The notes: generated from the sequence alone by a model not told the origin. Positions 5,572 through 13,240 are shown, numbered from the stretch's first letter. The stretch is 17,901 nucleotides of DNA from an uncultured Oscillospiraceae bacterium (GCA_910578255.1 CAJTQM010000024.1:1-17901); one strand, 5' to 3'. Translations and numbers: made by a program.

Positions 5572-7182
5572 TTATGGCAATTCACGGCCTTCTATCAGGC
5601 CCTGCGCTAAAACCGCGTCGGCGGTCTGGGCAAACAGCGGCGCCGCCGCCCGGTTCCCCGATTGGCCGTTTTCAATAAAGACCACAATGGCGTATTGGGG
5701 ATTTTGGGCAGGATAAAAACCGCCGAACCAGGCGTGGACGATCTCCTCCCCGTTTTCGTCGTAGATGCCCGTCTGGGCAGAGGCGGTTTTCCCTCCTGCG
5801 CCGCCGGCCGCCGGGGCCGCCAGCTGACCGGAGCCTTCCAGCACCACTGTCTTCATATAGCTTTGCAGGCGCTCCGCCGTTTTTTCCGGCAAAATCCGGT
5901 TGGCGGAAAAAGCCGCCTCTTTCTGCATTTCGCCGCCGGTATAAAAGCCCTCTATCAGCCTTGGCACCGTGAGATTTCCTCCACTGGCGATGGCGGCGAT
6001 CATTTTACAGATCTGGACCGGTGTGGCGGTCAAAAGCCCCTGACCGAAACCAAAATTCGCAAGTTCCGCCGGATTTTCCAGCTGCTCCTCGGTGGGAAGA
6101 TTTCCCTTGGCCGTCTGCCAGGCGTCGGCCAGCAAATCCTCTTGGGAAAAACCAAACCGCAGCGCCATCTGCCGCAGATCGCGGGCACCGATCTCGGCAG
6201 CCAGCTGGATAAAATAGCAGTTGCAGGAATGGGCGATCGCCTCTTCCAAATCGATTTCCCCATGGCCGGACAATTGGTTACATTTGAAGATCTGGCCGTC
6301 CACATCCAGCCAGCCGTCGCAAACATAGGTTTTTTGCGGCGAGATTCCCTGTTCCAGCGCGGCGGCGGCCACCAGCAGTTTAAAGGTTGATCCCACCGCA
6401 TAAGCGCCGAACGCCCGGTTGACCAGGGGGCTGTCCGGCTCGTACATAGCGCTGGCTACATTGCGTGGATCAAACGAGGGCGCGCTGGCCACCGCCTTAA
6501 TCCCCCCGTTTTGGATATCCATCACTACAATGGCCCCGCTGACCTTAGCCTTATTTAAAATCTGCTCGCAGGCCTGCTGCAGCCCCTTGTGCAGAGTGAG
6601 GACGATTCCGTCCGACTGGCTGCCCTCCTGCAAAATTTCGGCTCCGTCCCCCGAAAGGGCGCGGCCGATTGCGTCCATTTGATAGCGGACCCTAATTTTC
6701 TCACCCATCGACTCCAAAAAATCGTTGAAAACCCGCTCGACCCCTGTTTGGCCCACGCCGTCGGCATCCACATAGCCGATGATGTGGGGGGCGGTGTAAT
6801 CATCGGAATAACGGTCCGGCACCGAAAAGACCTCCACCCCCTCTCCCGCCACGGCCTCGGAACGAACTTCCATTAAAAACGGCGCTTGCTCGCTCATTTT
6901 TTTTCGCCATGCGTCTTCCGAAGAAAACTCCTCCCGCAGCAGCGCAGCGCTTTCGTTACAGGGCAGCACCGCCGCCAAATAATGCGCGCTGTCGTTGACC
7001 AGCTTTTGACCCTGGCAGTCGTAGATTGTGCCACGGATGCTGGAAACCTCCAGCGTGTAAGTGCTCTGGCGGTTGGCCGCCTGGGCGAAATCCTCCTTTC
7101 GGCTGATCCAGGACAAGCGCCAGAGAATCGAACTGAACAAAAAAACCGCGACGCCAAAAAGCGCCACAATGCGCTTTCCCAT
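5572..7182 (-). CDS. class B penicillin-binding protein (transpeptidase), KTA variant
   Basis: These enzymes cross-link peptidoglycan outside the membrane. The start is ATG 7182 behind AAAGGAGG, giving MGKRIVALFG and 536 residues. The longer open frame would overlap the upstream gene and is rejected. An N-terminal membrane anchor spans about 5-22. The N-terminal domain has IRGTIYDCQGQKL near 49-61 (family RGxIxDRxG, with Asp-Cys here) and DGVGQTGVERVFNDFL near 141-155. The catalytic domain has SxxK as S265-TF-K268, SxN as S319-C-N321, and in the KTG place K465-T-A467 (GGKTASAQ). It is on the short side for PBP2/SpoVD-type proteins, with no PASTA repeats. A terminator lies upstream and the degV promoter downstream, so it is a stand-alone gene; its own promoter is not obvious. 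Whether it is vegetative or sporulation-linked cannot be told. Confidence 0.92.
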   Translation of the reverse strand: MGKRIVALFGVAVFLFSSILWRLSWISRKEDFAQAANRQSTYTLEVSSIRGTIYDCQGQKLVNDSAHYLAAVLPCNESAALLREEFSSEDAWRKKMSEQAPFLMEVRSEAVAGEGVEVFSVPDRYSDDYTAPHIIGYVDADGVGQTGVERVFNDFLESMGEKIRVRYQMDAIGRALSGDGAEILQEGSQSDGIVLTLHKGLQQACEQILNKAKVSGAIVVMDIQNGGIKAVASAPSFDPRNVASAMYEPDSPLVNRAFGAYAVGSTFKLLVAAAALEQGISPQKTYVCDGWLDVDGQIFKCNQLSGHGEIDLEEAIAHSCNCYFIQLAAEIGARDLRQMALRFGFSQEDLLADAWQTAKGNLPTEEQLENPAELANFGFGQGLLTATPVQICKMIAAIASGGNLTVPRLIEGFYTGGEMQKEAAFSANRILPEKTAERLQSYMKTVVLEGSGQLAAPAAGGAGGKTASAQTGIYDENGEEIVHAWFGGFYPAQNPQYAIVVFIENGQSGNRAAAPLFAQTADAVLAQGLIEGRELP

Positions 7183-7300
7183 TTTCCCCGCCTCCTTTAC
7201 AAGTTTTATTTTGTTCGCACCACCCCATTTCATACCCCGGCAGGAAAAGCTTTTTTGGGATCCACAGATTTTTTCCGGCCTGTAAAGCCCCTTTTGCATA

Positions 7301-7334
7301 AAGAAAAGGCAGTCGAATCGCCGACTGCCTTTTT
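7301..7334 (-). terminator. Rho-independent terminator after the NfeD-SPFH unit
   Basis: On the minus strand, AAAAGGCAGTCG (7333-7322) pairs perfectly with CGACTGCCTTTT (7315-7304), with a 6-base loop and a TTTTCTTT run. The plus strand is also followed by T residues, so it may act both ways. It separates the small unknown gene from the PBP gene. Confidence 0.92.
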
Positions 7335-7355
7335 GCCCTGCCTCACCGGGAAAAA

Positions 7356-7781
7356 TTATCGCTTTTCCCCTTCGAAAAACAGGCCCTTTAAAATATTGAC
7401 AAAGCTGTCCTTTTCCCTGACGGCGTGGGCTTTTCCCCGCCACCAGACCGTAGACCCGTTGGCCTGCGCCTTTACATCCCCGCCATCCTTCAAATGATAA
7501 ACCACCGTGACGGCGGGCTCCCCTTCTCCTTTGCCCAAAAGCCGGTAGGAAAGAAGATTGCAGGCGTTGACCAGCAATTGGATGTCCTCGCTGTCGGTGA
7601 CGGTCCTTTCCTCTTCGCCATAAAGAATGGTAACGCTTTGGACCTCCTCTTTTTCCGGCACACCGGTCAGGGGGAAGCCATGAAACCCAATCCAGATGGC
7701 CCCGTTTAAAACGCAGGAGACAATTACAAGCCACAAAGTGCCCCACGAAAAGAATTTCCAGGTCTTTTTCTCTTTTTCCAA
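7356..7781 (-). CDS. small membrane-anchored protein of unknown function
   Basis: I do not recognise this 141-residue protein. It starts at a TTG (7781) with AGAGAGG seven bases before it, 34 bases after the SPFH gene stop. A basic N-terminus (MEKEKKTWK) is followed by one hydrophobic segment at about 14-32, so an outside-facing soluble domain on a membrane anchor is likely. That domain (about 45-135) is rich in short strands (VQSVTILYG, AVTVVYHLKDGGDVKAQANGSTVWW) with one helix (EDIQLLVNACNLLSYRLL). The layout is of a small beta-rich extracytoplasmic domain. A terminator follows 20 bases later, so it is the last gene of the NfeD-SPFH unit, and a link with that membrane system is only inference. 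Confidence 0.75.
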   Translation of the reverse strand: MEKEKKTWKFFSWGTLWLVIVSCVLNGAIWIGFHGFPLTGVPEKEEVQSVTILYGEEERTVTDSEDIQLLVNACNLLSYRLLGKGEGEPAVTVVYHLKDGGDVKAQANGSTVWWRGKAHAVREKDSFVNILKGLFFEGEKR

Positions 7782-7815
7782 TGTTTTTCCTCTCTCTTCG
7801 GATTTTCGGCGCGGT

Positions 7816-8751
7816 TTATTTCTCGCTCATCAACTCTTTGACCGAGGTCGCCAGGCCGGCCAGACTCTGAATCTCGCTGGGAATAATGATCTTGGTCGCT
7901 TTGCCGTCCGCCGCTTTGCCAAAGGCCTCCAGGCCCTTAAGGGCCAGCACCTTTTCCGAGGGGGCTGCCTGGTTAAGCAGACCGATGCTGTCGGCCAGCG
8001 CCTTCTGCACCATCATCACCGCTTCCGCCTCGCCTTGGGCCTCGCGGATTTTTTGTTCTCTTACCGCGTCCGCGTGCAGGATGGCGGCCTGTTTCTCCGC
8101 CTCGGCCCGCAGGATCTGGGATTCCTTCTCGCCTTCCGCCACCAGAATCTGGCTGCGTTTTTCGCCCTCTGCCCGCAGAATCGCCTCACGCCGCTCGCGC
8201 TCCGCCTTCATCTGCTTTTCCATGGCGTCCTGAATCTCTCTGGGCGGCAGGATGTTCTTGAGTTCCACCCGGTTGACCTTGATGCCCCATTTATCGGTGG
8301 CCGTGTCCAGCGTTGCGGTGATTTTGGTGTTGATCACGTCACGGGAGGTCAGGGTGTGGTCCAATTCCATCTCGCCGATAATATTTCTCAAGGTGGTAGC
8401 CGTCAGATTCTCGATGGCGGACATGGGTCGCTCCACCCCATAGGTAAACAGCTTCGCGTCGGTCACCTGGAAGAAAACAACCGTGTCAATCTGCATGGTG
8501 ACATTGTCCCGGGTAATCACCGGCTGCGGCTTAAAATCCACCACCTGTTCTTTTAGCGACACTTTTTTGGCCACCCGGTCAAAAAACGGCAGCTTAAAGT
8601 GAAGTCCCGTCTCCCAGGTGGCATGGTAAACGCCCAGGCGCTCGACCACATAGCAGTTGGACTGGGGGACGATCTTGATGCAGGAGATGACAATCCCCAA
8701 AATCAAGAAAAGCAGAATAAAAACAATGATCATTCCAACAATTGGCGGCAT
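7816..8751 (-). CDS. SPFH/Band 7 domain protein (stomatin/QmcA-like)
   Basis: SPFH proteins form large oligomers at the membrane and organise microdomains or modulate proteases. The ATG at 8751 follows AAGGAG at 8 bases and gives MPPIVGMIIVF; the ATG at 8790 has no ribosome site. The 311-residue protein has one N-terminal membrane segment (about 5-25). The SPFH domain follows (VPQSNCYVVERLGVYHATWE, then GLHFKLPFFDRV, DFKPQPVITRDNVTMQIDTVVFFQV, TLRNIIGEMELDHTLTSRD). Next is a long Glu/Ala/Arg coiled coil with repeated RAEGEK/ILRAEAE units, and last a C-terminal segment (LALKGLEAFGKAADGKATKIIIPSE) of the QmcA type. It lies just after an NfeD-like gene, the classical partner arrangement. The family is certain; the cellular role is not. 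Confidence 0.94.
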   Translation of the reverse strand: MPPIVGMIIVFILLFLILGIVISCIKIVPQSNCYVVERLGVYHATWETGLHFKLPFFDRVAKKVSLKEQVVDFKPQPVITRDNVTMQIDTVVFFQVTDAKLFTYGVERPMSAIENLTATTLRNIIGEMELDHTLTSRDVINTKITATLDTATDKWGIKVNRVELKNILPPREIQDAMEKQMKAERERREAILRAEGEKRSQILVAEGEKESQILRAEAEKQAAILHADAVREQKIREAQGEAEAVMMVQKALADSIGLLNQAAPSEKVLALKGLEAFGKAADGKATKIIIPSEIQSLAGLATSVKELMSEK

Positions 8752-8840
8752 ATATAACTCTCCTTCTCCGCATAGATAATTTTTTAACATGGGCCGGCCC
8801 TATCTACGCGGGCAAAAGCCGGACCATGGTACAAACGTGC

Positions 8841-9275
8841 TCAGGCTCTTTTTACAATCAGGGTAACGCCCTGAATGGCTATGATGAGAACGCGGCTTCC
8901 CGACTCCAAGACGGCATTGTCCACCGCCTTCGCCTTCCAGGAAAGGCCGTCTACCATTATGCGGCCCCGCTCCAGGCTGTTGTCGACCGTTTCGGTCACC
9001 AGCCCTGTTCTGCCAATAACCCGGTCCGCGTTGGTGTTCACCTTTTTCACCGCAAGAACCTTTCGGACAAAAGGACGGGTACAGACAAGGCAAAGGGCCG
9101 ATATGACCAAAAACACAAAGATCTGCACCAGAAACGGCATACCCATCATGGCGGGGACCAGCGCCACCAAAGCGCCGACCGCCAGCCAGATGGAAACCAG
9201 CTGTACGGTAGCCGCTTCCACCACGACAAAAACAATAATCAACGCAAGCCAAATCACCGGATAAACCCATTCCAT
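8841..9275 (-). CDS. NfeD-like membrane protein with OB-fold
   Basis: The protein has 144 residues, the size of the short NfeD class. It has three hydrophobic segments (about 5-25, 28-45, 50-66) followed by a soluble C-terminal part from about 78 to 144. That part (NADRVIGRTGLVTETVDNSL, then GRIMVDGLSWKAKAVDNAVLESGSRVLIIAIQGVTLIVK) is the OB-fold typical of NfeD proteins. The ATG at 9275 has a strong site, AAAAGGAGG. Short NfeD proteins pair with SPFH/stomatin proteins, and an SPFH gene follows 89 bases later in the same direction. The two probably form a membrane microdomain pair. A weak promoter candidate (TATATT as -10) lies in the 64-base gap before it, but read-through from the reductase gene is equally possible. 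Confidence 0.92.
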   Translation of the reverse strand: MEWVYPVIWLALIIVFVVVEAATVQLVSIWLAVGALVALVPAMMGMPFLVQIFVFLVISALCLVCTRPFVRKVLAVKKVNTNADRVIGRTGLVTETVDNSLERGRIMVDGLSWKAKAVDNAVLESGSRVLIIAIQGVTLIVKRA

Positions 9276-9339
9276 TTTCTTTCCTCCTTTTCAAAAATCC
9301 GCATAAATATACAAACGACCTATGAAAGACCGAATTCTT

Positions 9340-10074
9340 TTATAAAGCGAAGCCGCCGTCGGCGCAGATCACCTGCCCGGTGATGAATCCCGCCTGGTCC
9401 GACGCCAAAAACAAGGCCAACGCCGCGACATCCTCGCCGGTTCCCAAGCGACCCAAGGGCGTATCCTCCGCCAGTTGCTTTAGTTCCTCCTCAGAAAAAG
9501 AATCCAGCATCGGCGTGCGGATAACCCCCGGCGCAATGCAGTTGACCGTAATGCCCGACGGCCCCACCTCTTTGGCAAGGGCCCGGGTCATCCCGGCCAC
9601 CGCCGCCTTGGAAGCGGAATAGTGCACCTCCAAAGAGGCGCCGCACACCCCCCATATGGAGGAAATCTGGATAATCCGCCCCTTTTTTTCCCGGATCATC
9701 CCCGGCAAAAACGCCCGCGTTACATAAAACACTCCGTCCAGGTTGACCCCCATCATTTTTCGCCAATCTTCGTCAGTAATTTCCTGAAACAGCTTTTGCT
9801 GCGCGACCCCCGCGTTGTTGACCAATACGTCGACCTGGCCGCAGTCGGCCAATACCCTTTCGGCAAACGTCAAAGCCCCTTTGGAAGACGACAGATCTCC
9901 CTGGACCGCTTCTGCGGCCCAACCCTCTTCCCGCAGCTGGGCCGCCAGTTTCTGGGCTCTTTGGGGATGAGAAAAACTGCCGCAGAATACCCGGTATCCC
10001 GCCTGCGCAAACTGCCGGGCCATGGCCTGCCCAATTCCTCCGGACGCGCCGGTGATCACCGCCGTTTTGCCCAT
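9340..10074 (-). CDS. FabG-like SDR (3-oxoacyl-ACP reductase type)
   Basis: A short-chain dehydrogenase/reductase expected to reduce a 3-oxoacyl group with NAD(P)H, as in fatty acid synthesis. The ATG at 10074 follows AAAGGAGG by 7 bases and gives MGKTAVITGASGGIG. The longer frame, up to 10110, overlaps the upstream stop and is rejected. The 244-residue length is usual. Motifs: the cofactor loop TGASGGIG at 8-15; DVLVNNAGVA near the end of strand 4; the catalytic serine in ISSIWG; Y-x3-K as HYSASK; and the C-terminal GQVICADGGFAL. It is the last gene of the rrf2-smr-fabG unit, not in a fatty acid cluster, so the true substrate may differ from that of the housekeeping FabG. Among SDRs the FabG branch is the best fit. 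Confidence 0.9.
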   Translation of the reverse strand: MGKTAVITGASGGIGQAMARQFAQAGYRVFCGSFSHPQRAQKLAAQLREEGWAAEAVQGDLSSSKGALTFAERVLADCGQVDVLVNNAGVAQQKLFQEITDEDWRKMMGVNLDGVFYVTRAFLPGMIREKKGRIIQISSIWGVCGASLEVHYSASKAAVAGMTRALAKEVGPSGITVNCIAPGVIRTPMLDSFSEEELKQLAEDTPLGRLGTGEDVAALALFLASDQAGFITGQVICADGGFAL

Positions 10075-10106
10075 GACGGCGCCTCCTTTCCCCTTCTCGT
10101 TAAAAA

Positions 10107-10448
10107 TCACAATAGTACAACCGTAACGCCGTGATTGACCTTAGAATAGTCCGAATCCTTCGCCAGAGACGGACAGGCCGCTACAATGGTCCTGGCTCTG
10201 CTGTCAAAAGGAGAAAAATCCTCTCCCGGCACAAATTCTCGGATCTGGCCCGAACGCTTTTTGGCCGCCAGCTGTGCCCGCACATCCGCTCGGATCGCCC
10301 CGCCTTTCCCGCTGGAGCCGTATCCGTGGATGAACTTAAGTGCCCGGACCCGATTGGCCTTCGCGCCGCGAAGGGCCATATTCAGATGGGTACGCGCCTG
10401 CTCAACTGCCGGCATTCCCGCTTCCAGATTCACGATTTGGCACTCCAC
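10107..10448 (-). CDS. Smr-domain protein
   Basis: The 113-residue protein resembles a stand-alone Smr (small MutS-related) domain. It has a start strand IVNLEAGMPAVEQARTHLNMAL and the nucleic-acid-contact loop LKFIHGYGSSGKGGAIRADVRAQL, matching the HGxGxG plus Arg pattern. It ends with a variable strand (HGVTVVLL). The LDLH motif seen in full MutS2 Smr domains is VNLEAG here, so nuclease activity is uncertain. It starts with GTG at 10448, inside the 3' end of the Rrf2 gene (19-base overlap) behind AAAGGAAG, which implies coupled translation. The fabG-like gene follows 32 bases later. Smr domains bind or nick DNA or RNA; the job of this one is unknown. Confidence 0.82.
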   Translation of the reverse strand: MECQIVNLEAGMPAVEQARTHLNMALRGAKANRVRALKFIHGYGSSGKGGAIRADVRAQLAAKKRSGQIREFVPGEDFSPFDSRARTIVAACPSLAKDSDYSKVNHGVTVVLL

Positions 10449-10921
10449 TGGCAGTTTTCTTCCTTTCCGACCGAAGCGTCGTCTTTATTTTTTCGGGTAA
10501 AATTGTCGATCATGTCCTGCAATGTGCGGCTGTCGATCACCTGATCCACCGCCGCCTTAATATCCCGCCAAAGTTCGTAAGTGGCGCACTCGCCGGCGTT
10601 TCGGCAGGGCGCGGGCTCATCCGCCGCCTCCCGCACGCAGTCCACCGGGGACAAGGACCCTTCCATGGCCCGCAGAATCTGCCCCACGGAAATCTCTTTG
10701 GCCGGGCGGGACAGCTGATATCCTCCTCCTGCGCCGCGGATGCTTTTTAAAAGTCCCGCTTTGTTTGCCGAGGTGATGATCTGCTCTAAATACTTATCGC
10801 TCAAGGACTGCCTTCGGGCAATATCCCGTACCGAAACCGGACCTTCCTGCTGGTTCATGGCAATGTCGATCATCATCCTCAGGCCATATCTTCCTTTCGT
10901 GGATATTTTCACCGGTTTCAC
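10430..10921 (-). CDS. Rrf2 family transcriptional regulator, IscR-like
   Basis: The 163-residue protein has the Rrf2 winged helix: MKPVKISTKGRYGLRMM, then VSVRDIARRQSLSDKYLEQIITSANKAGLLKSIRGAGGGYQL, with the wing GAGGGY. Three cysteines at C95, C106 and C112 lie in the region that holds the iron-sulfur cluster in IscR, so cluster sensing is likely, in contrast to cysteine-free CymR-type members. The start is GTG at 10921 behind AGGAAAGG. A clear promoter lies 30 bases upstream and the gene heads the rrf2-smr-fabG unit. No iscS or iscU gene is adjacent in this window, so its targets are unknown. The C-terminal tail after 150 is variable and overlaps the next gene. Confidence 0.92.
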   Translation of the reverse strand: MKPVKISTKGRYGLRMMIDIAMNQQEGPVSVRDIARRQSLSDKYLEQIITSANKAGLLKSIRGAGGGYQLSRPAKEISVGQILRAMEGSLSPVDCVREAADEPAPCRNAGECATYELWRDIKAAVDQVIDSRTLQDMIDNFTRKNKDDASVGKEENCQWSAKS

Positions 10922-10950
10922 AGCCTTTCCTCGTTCTTTTTAACAAATTG

Positions 10951-10979
10951 AGTATAGCATAAATCCGCTTTTTCTTCAA
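10951..10979 (-). promoter_or_regulatory. sigma-A promoter of the rrf2-smr-fabG unit
   Basis: Minus strand: -35 TTGAAG (10979-10974), 17-base spacer, -10 TATACT (10956-10951), with start near 10944. The leader is about 23 bases. No clear palindromic Rrf2 operator was found around it. Confidence 0.82.
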
Positions 10980-11024
10980 CAGCCGTTCCGGTGGAAAAAA
11001 AGCGGAAAAAGCCTTTTGGCGGTA

Positions 11025-11079
11025 AAAGGAAAGCACGGAAGAGCCCGGGCTTTCGCGCTCGGGTTCTTCCGTGCTTTTT
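11025..11079 (-). terminator. Terminator after metK, hairpin usable on both strands
   Basis: Arms GCACGGAAGAGCCCG (11033-11047) and CGGGTTCTTCCGTGC (11060-11074, plus strand) form a long stem that is continuous (one G-U) on the plus strand and has one A-C mismatch on the minus strand. On the minus strand TTTCCTTTT follows; on the plus strand TTTTT follows. It ends the metK transcript 18 bases after the stop. Confidence 0.88.
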
Positions 11080-11091
11080 CCTCATGCGGCG

Positions 11092-12282
11092 CTATTGCAG
11101 CGACGCTACAGCCTTTTTCAATTCATCTGCTTTATCTGTTTTTTCCCACGCTACGCCGAGTTCCTCCCGGCCCATGTGGCCATACGCCGCCAGCTGCCGG
11201 TAAATCGGGCGGCGCAGTCCCAGCGACTCGATAATCGCCGCAGGACGCAGATCGAAGACTTTTGTCACCGCCTTGGAAAGAATCTCATCCGAAACCGTTC
11301 CGGTGCCAAAGCTGTCCACCATCACCGAAACCGGGCTTGCCACGCCAATGGCGTACGCCAGCTGGATCTCGCATTTTTTCGCCAGGCCTGCCGCCACAAT
11401 ATTCTTGGCGACCCAACGGGCCGCGTAAGCAGCGGAGCGATCCACCTTGGTCGGGTCCTTTCCGGAAAAGGCGCCGCCGCCATGCTTTCCATAACCGCCG
11501 TAGGTATCTACGATAATTTTTCTCCCGGTCAGGCCCGTATCGCCATGAGGTCCTCCGATGACAAACCGGCCGGTGGGGTTAATATAATACTTGGTGTTTT
11601 CGTCCAACAGGTGGGCGGGGATGATGGGCTTGACCACCTCCCGGACAATGTCCTCCCGCAGCTGTTCCATCGAAACCTCCGGCGCGTGCTGGCTGGAGAC
11701 CACCACTGTGTCCACCCTCACCGGCCGATCCTCCTCAAATTCCACCGTCACCTGGGTTTTTCCGTCCGGCCGCAGATAGGATAAGGTGCCGTCCTTTCTT
11801 TTGGTAGCCAGCTGCCGGGCCAGCTTGTGGGCCAGCGAAATGGTCAGAGGCATCAGTTCCGGCGTTTCATCGCAGGCAAAACCGAACATCATCCCCTGAT
11901 CCCCGGCGCCGGTGCTGAACGCGTCCTCGTTGGCGCCTTTTTTGGCTTCCAACGCCTTGTCAACGCCCATGGCAATATCCGTCGACTGCTCGTCGATGGC
12001 AGTCAGCACCGAGCAGGTATCCGCGTCGAAGCCGTACAGCGCGTTGTTGTAGCCCACCTCGCGCACCACTTTGCGCACCGTCTTCGGAATGTCTACATAA
12101 CAAGAAGTGGTGATCTCTCCCATCACCATCACCATGCCGGTGGTCGCCGTACATTCGCAGGCAACTCTGCCCATAGGATCGTTGGCCAAAATTTCATCCA
12201 GCACCGCGTCGGAAATCTGGTCGCAGATCTTATCCGGATGTCCTTCGGTAACCGATTCAGAGGTAAAAAAGTGTCTTGCCAT
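11092..12282 (-). CDS. metK: S-adenosylmethionine synthetase
   Basis: MetK makes S-adenosylmethionine from methionine and ATP in the cytoplasm. The ATG at 12282 behind AAGGGAG gives MARHFFTSESVTEGHPDK; the 16 extra upstream codons lack a ribosome site. Length is 396 residues, standard. The signature GHPDK (H15, D17) is at the N-terminus; next are GAGDQGMMFGFA (the family hexapeptide region) and GGPHGDTGLTGRKIIVDTYGG. GGGAFSGKDPTKVDRSAAY is the P-loop-like conserved block, and DLRP lies near the end. It has its own consensus promoter, a SAM-I riboswitch with terminator, and a strong terminator downstream, so it is a monocistronic gene repressed when SAM is plentiful. Confidence 0.98.
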   Translation of the reverse strand: MARHFFTSESVTEGHPDKICDQISDAVLDEILANDPMGRVACECTATTGMVMVMGEITTSCYVDIPKTVRKVVREVGYNNALYGFDADTCSVLTAIDEQSTDIAMGVDKALEAKKGANEDAFSTGAGDQGMMFGFACDETPELMPLTISLAHKLARQLATKRKDGTLSYLRPDGKTQVTVEFEEDRPVRVDTVVVSSQHAPEVSMEQLREDIVREVVKPIIPAHLLDENTKYYINPTGRFVIGGPHGDTGLTGRKIIVDTYGGYGKHGGGAFSGKDPTKVDRSAAYAARWVAKNIVAAGLAKKCEIQLAYAIGVASPVSVMVDSFGTGTVSDEILSKAVTKVFDLRPAAIIESLGLRRPIYRQLAAYGHMGREELGVAWEKTDKADELKKAVASLQ

Positions 12283-12330
12283 TGATGAAAACTCCCTTCT
12301 TTTCCAGCCCCATCCACAACAGCAGAACAC

Positions 12331-12468
12331 AAAAGCACCCGGAAAATCCGGGTGCTTTTAAAATCCTCATCTCCCGGAATTTTCCGCAGGATTTAGCACC
12401 TACTACTCAACATGAGTCCGGTTGCCGGGCTTCACAGGGCCTGTTCCCTCCGCCGCTCTGGATAAGGT
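12331..12468 (-). promoter_or_regulatory. SAM-I (S-box) riboswitch with terminator, controlling metK
   Basis: On the minus strand the P1 strand CCTTATC pairs with GATGAGG. Between them are the S-box signatures AGAGCGGCGGAGGGA, GGCCCTGTGAAGCCCGGCAACC and AGGTGCTAAATCC. The aptamer spans about 12468-12364. It is followed by a hairpin AAAGCACCCGGA/TCCGGGTGCTTT with a T-run (12361-12331). SAM binding should favour the terminator and switch metK off, as is standard for S-box leaders. Confidence 0.96.
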
Positions 12469-12491
12469 GAAATATATAATTGTTAAAAAGA

Positions 12492-12520
12492 ATTATAGCT
12501 GGTTTCGCAAAAAATGTCAA
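12492..12520 (-). promoter_or_regulatory. consensus sigma-A promoter of metK
   Basis: Minus strand: perfect -35 TTGACA (12520-12515), 17-base spacer and perfect -10 TATAAT (12497-12492), with start near 12485, about 17 bases before the riboswitch P1. Confidence 0.93.
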
Positions 12521-12579
12521 CTTTTTTCATCCAAAAACAAGAAGCGAAATCGCCGTTTTTTAAGCGCTCCTTTTCCGGC

Positions 12580-13206
12580 CTATGCCTTTGGCAGCGCTTG
12601 CGGTTTTTCCTGGGGCAGCGAGCCTTTCATCAACTGGCTGAGTTTTTTATAGACCAGGAAGGTCAGCCCGGAAATAATCAGGCCCTTGATCAGGTTAAAG
12701 GGCATCGCGCCGAACAAAATATACCCGTTGATGCTGTCGATCATGGGGTTGACCGCGTTGCAGGCCGAAACAATCGCGTCAATGGGCATGATCTTGGAAT
12801 AAAACGGAATGATTAAGAAAAGGTTGGTCAGCGCGCCAACGATTGTCACCGCCGCCGTACCGGCCAGGCAGGCAATCAAAGCGCCCTTCTTGCTTTTGTG
12901 GAAGCGGTAAATAAACCCGGCGGCCAAAGAAAAGGTGGCGTAAATCAAAAAATCCGACAATTCGCCGACCCCGCCGGTCTGGCTGGACAAAAAGTGGATC
13001 AAATCCTTGACCAGCGTGATGAAAATGCCCGCCGCCGGCCCAAACATAAAGGTACCGATCAAGGTGGGCACGCCGCTGATATCCAGCTTTAAAAACGGCG
13101 GCATAAACAAAAAGGTCAGTGGCAGTTCCAGATACATCAGCGCCGTGGCTACCGCCGCCAGCAGGCCGATATAGACCATCTTGCGGGTACTCATTTTTCT
13201 TTTCAT
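12580..13206 (-). CDS. ribU: ECF transporter substrate-binding subunit, RibU-like (riboflavin)
   Basis: The S component of an energy-coupling-factor importer binds the vitamin in the membrane and docks on a shared EcfA/A'/T module. The ATG at 13206 follows AAAGGAG and gives MKRKMSTRKMVYIGLLAAV; 12 further upstream codons fall in the terminator region. The 208-residue protein has about six hydrophobic segments. It carries the RibU-type block LELPLTF, then FLKLDISGVPTLIGTFMFGPAAGI, then VKDLIHFLSSQTGGVGELSDFL. The AxxxA-like GLLAAVATA in helix 1 is the docking surface with EcfT. An FMN riboswitch lies directly upstream, which points to riboflavin as the substrate. The EcfA and EcfT genes are not nearby, as is normal for group II ECF systems. 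Confidence 0.92.
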   Translation of the reverse strand: MKRKMSTRKMVYIGLLAAVATALMYLELPLTFLFMPPFLKLDISGVPTLIGTFMFGPAAGIFITLVKDLIHFLSSQTGGVGELSDFLIYATFSLAAGFIYRFHKSKKGALIACLAGTAAVTIVGALTNLFLIIPFYSKIMPIDAIVSACNAVNPMIDSINGYILFGAMPFNLIKGLIISGLTFLVYKKLSQLMKGSLPQEKPQALPKA

Positions 13207-13240
13207 AAAAAATTGCTCCTTTCTTTTTGTCTGTTTTGGC

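Noticed and set aside
5480..5572. Extended N-terminus of degV and other frames through the leader
   Set aside because: The extra codons read through palindromes and the promoter region and match no part of the DegV family; the TTG at 5427 has the ribosome site.
7183..7746. N-terminal extension of the PBP gene to 7746
   Set aside because: It would cover the terminator at 7301-7334 and the 141-residue gene in another frame; ATG 7182 has a perfect ribosome site and starts a membrane anchor.
12530..12580. Terminator after ribU
   Set aside because: Weak symmetric pieces (GCGA/TCGC, AAAAAC/GTTTTT) do not give a stable stem with a clear T-run; left uncalled.
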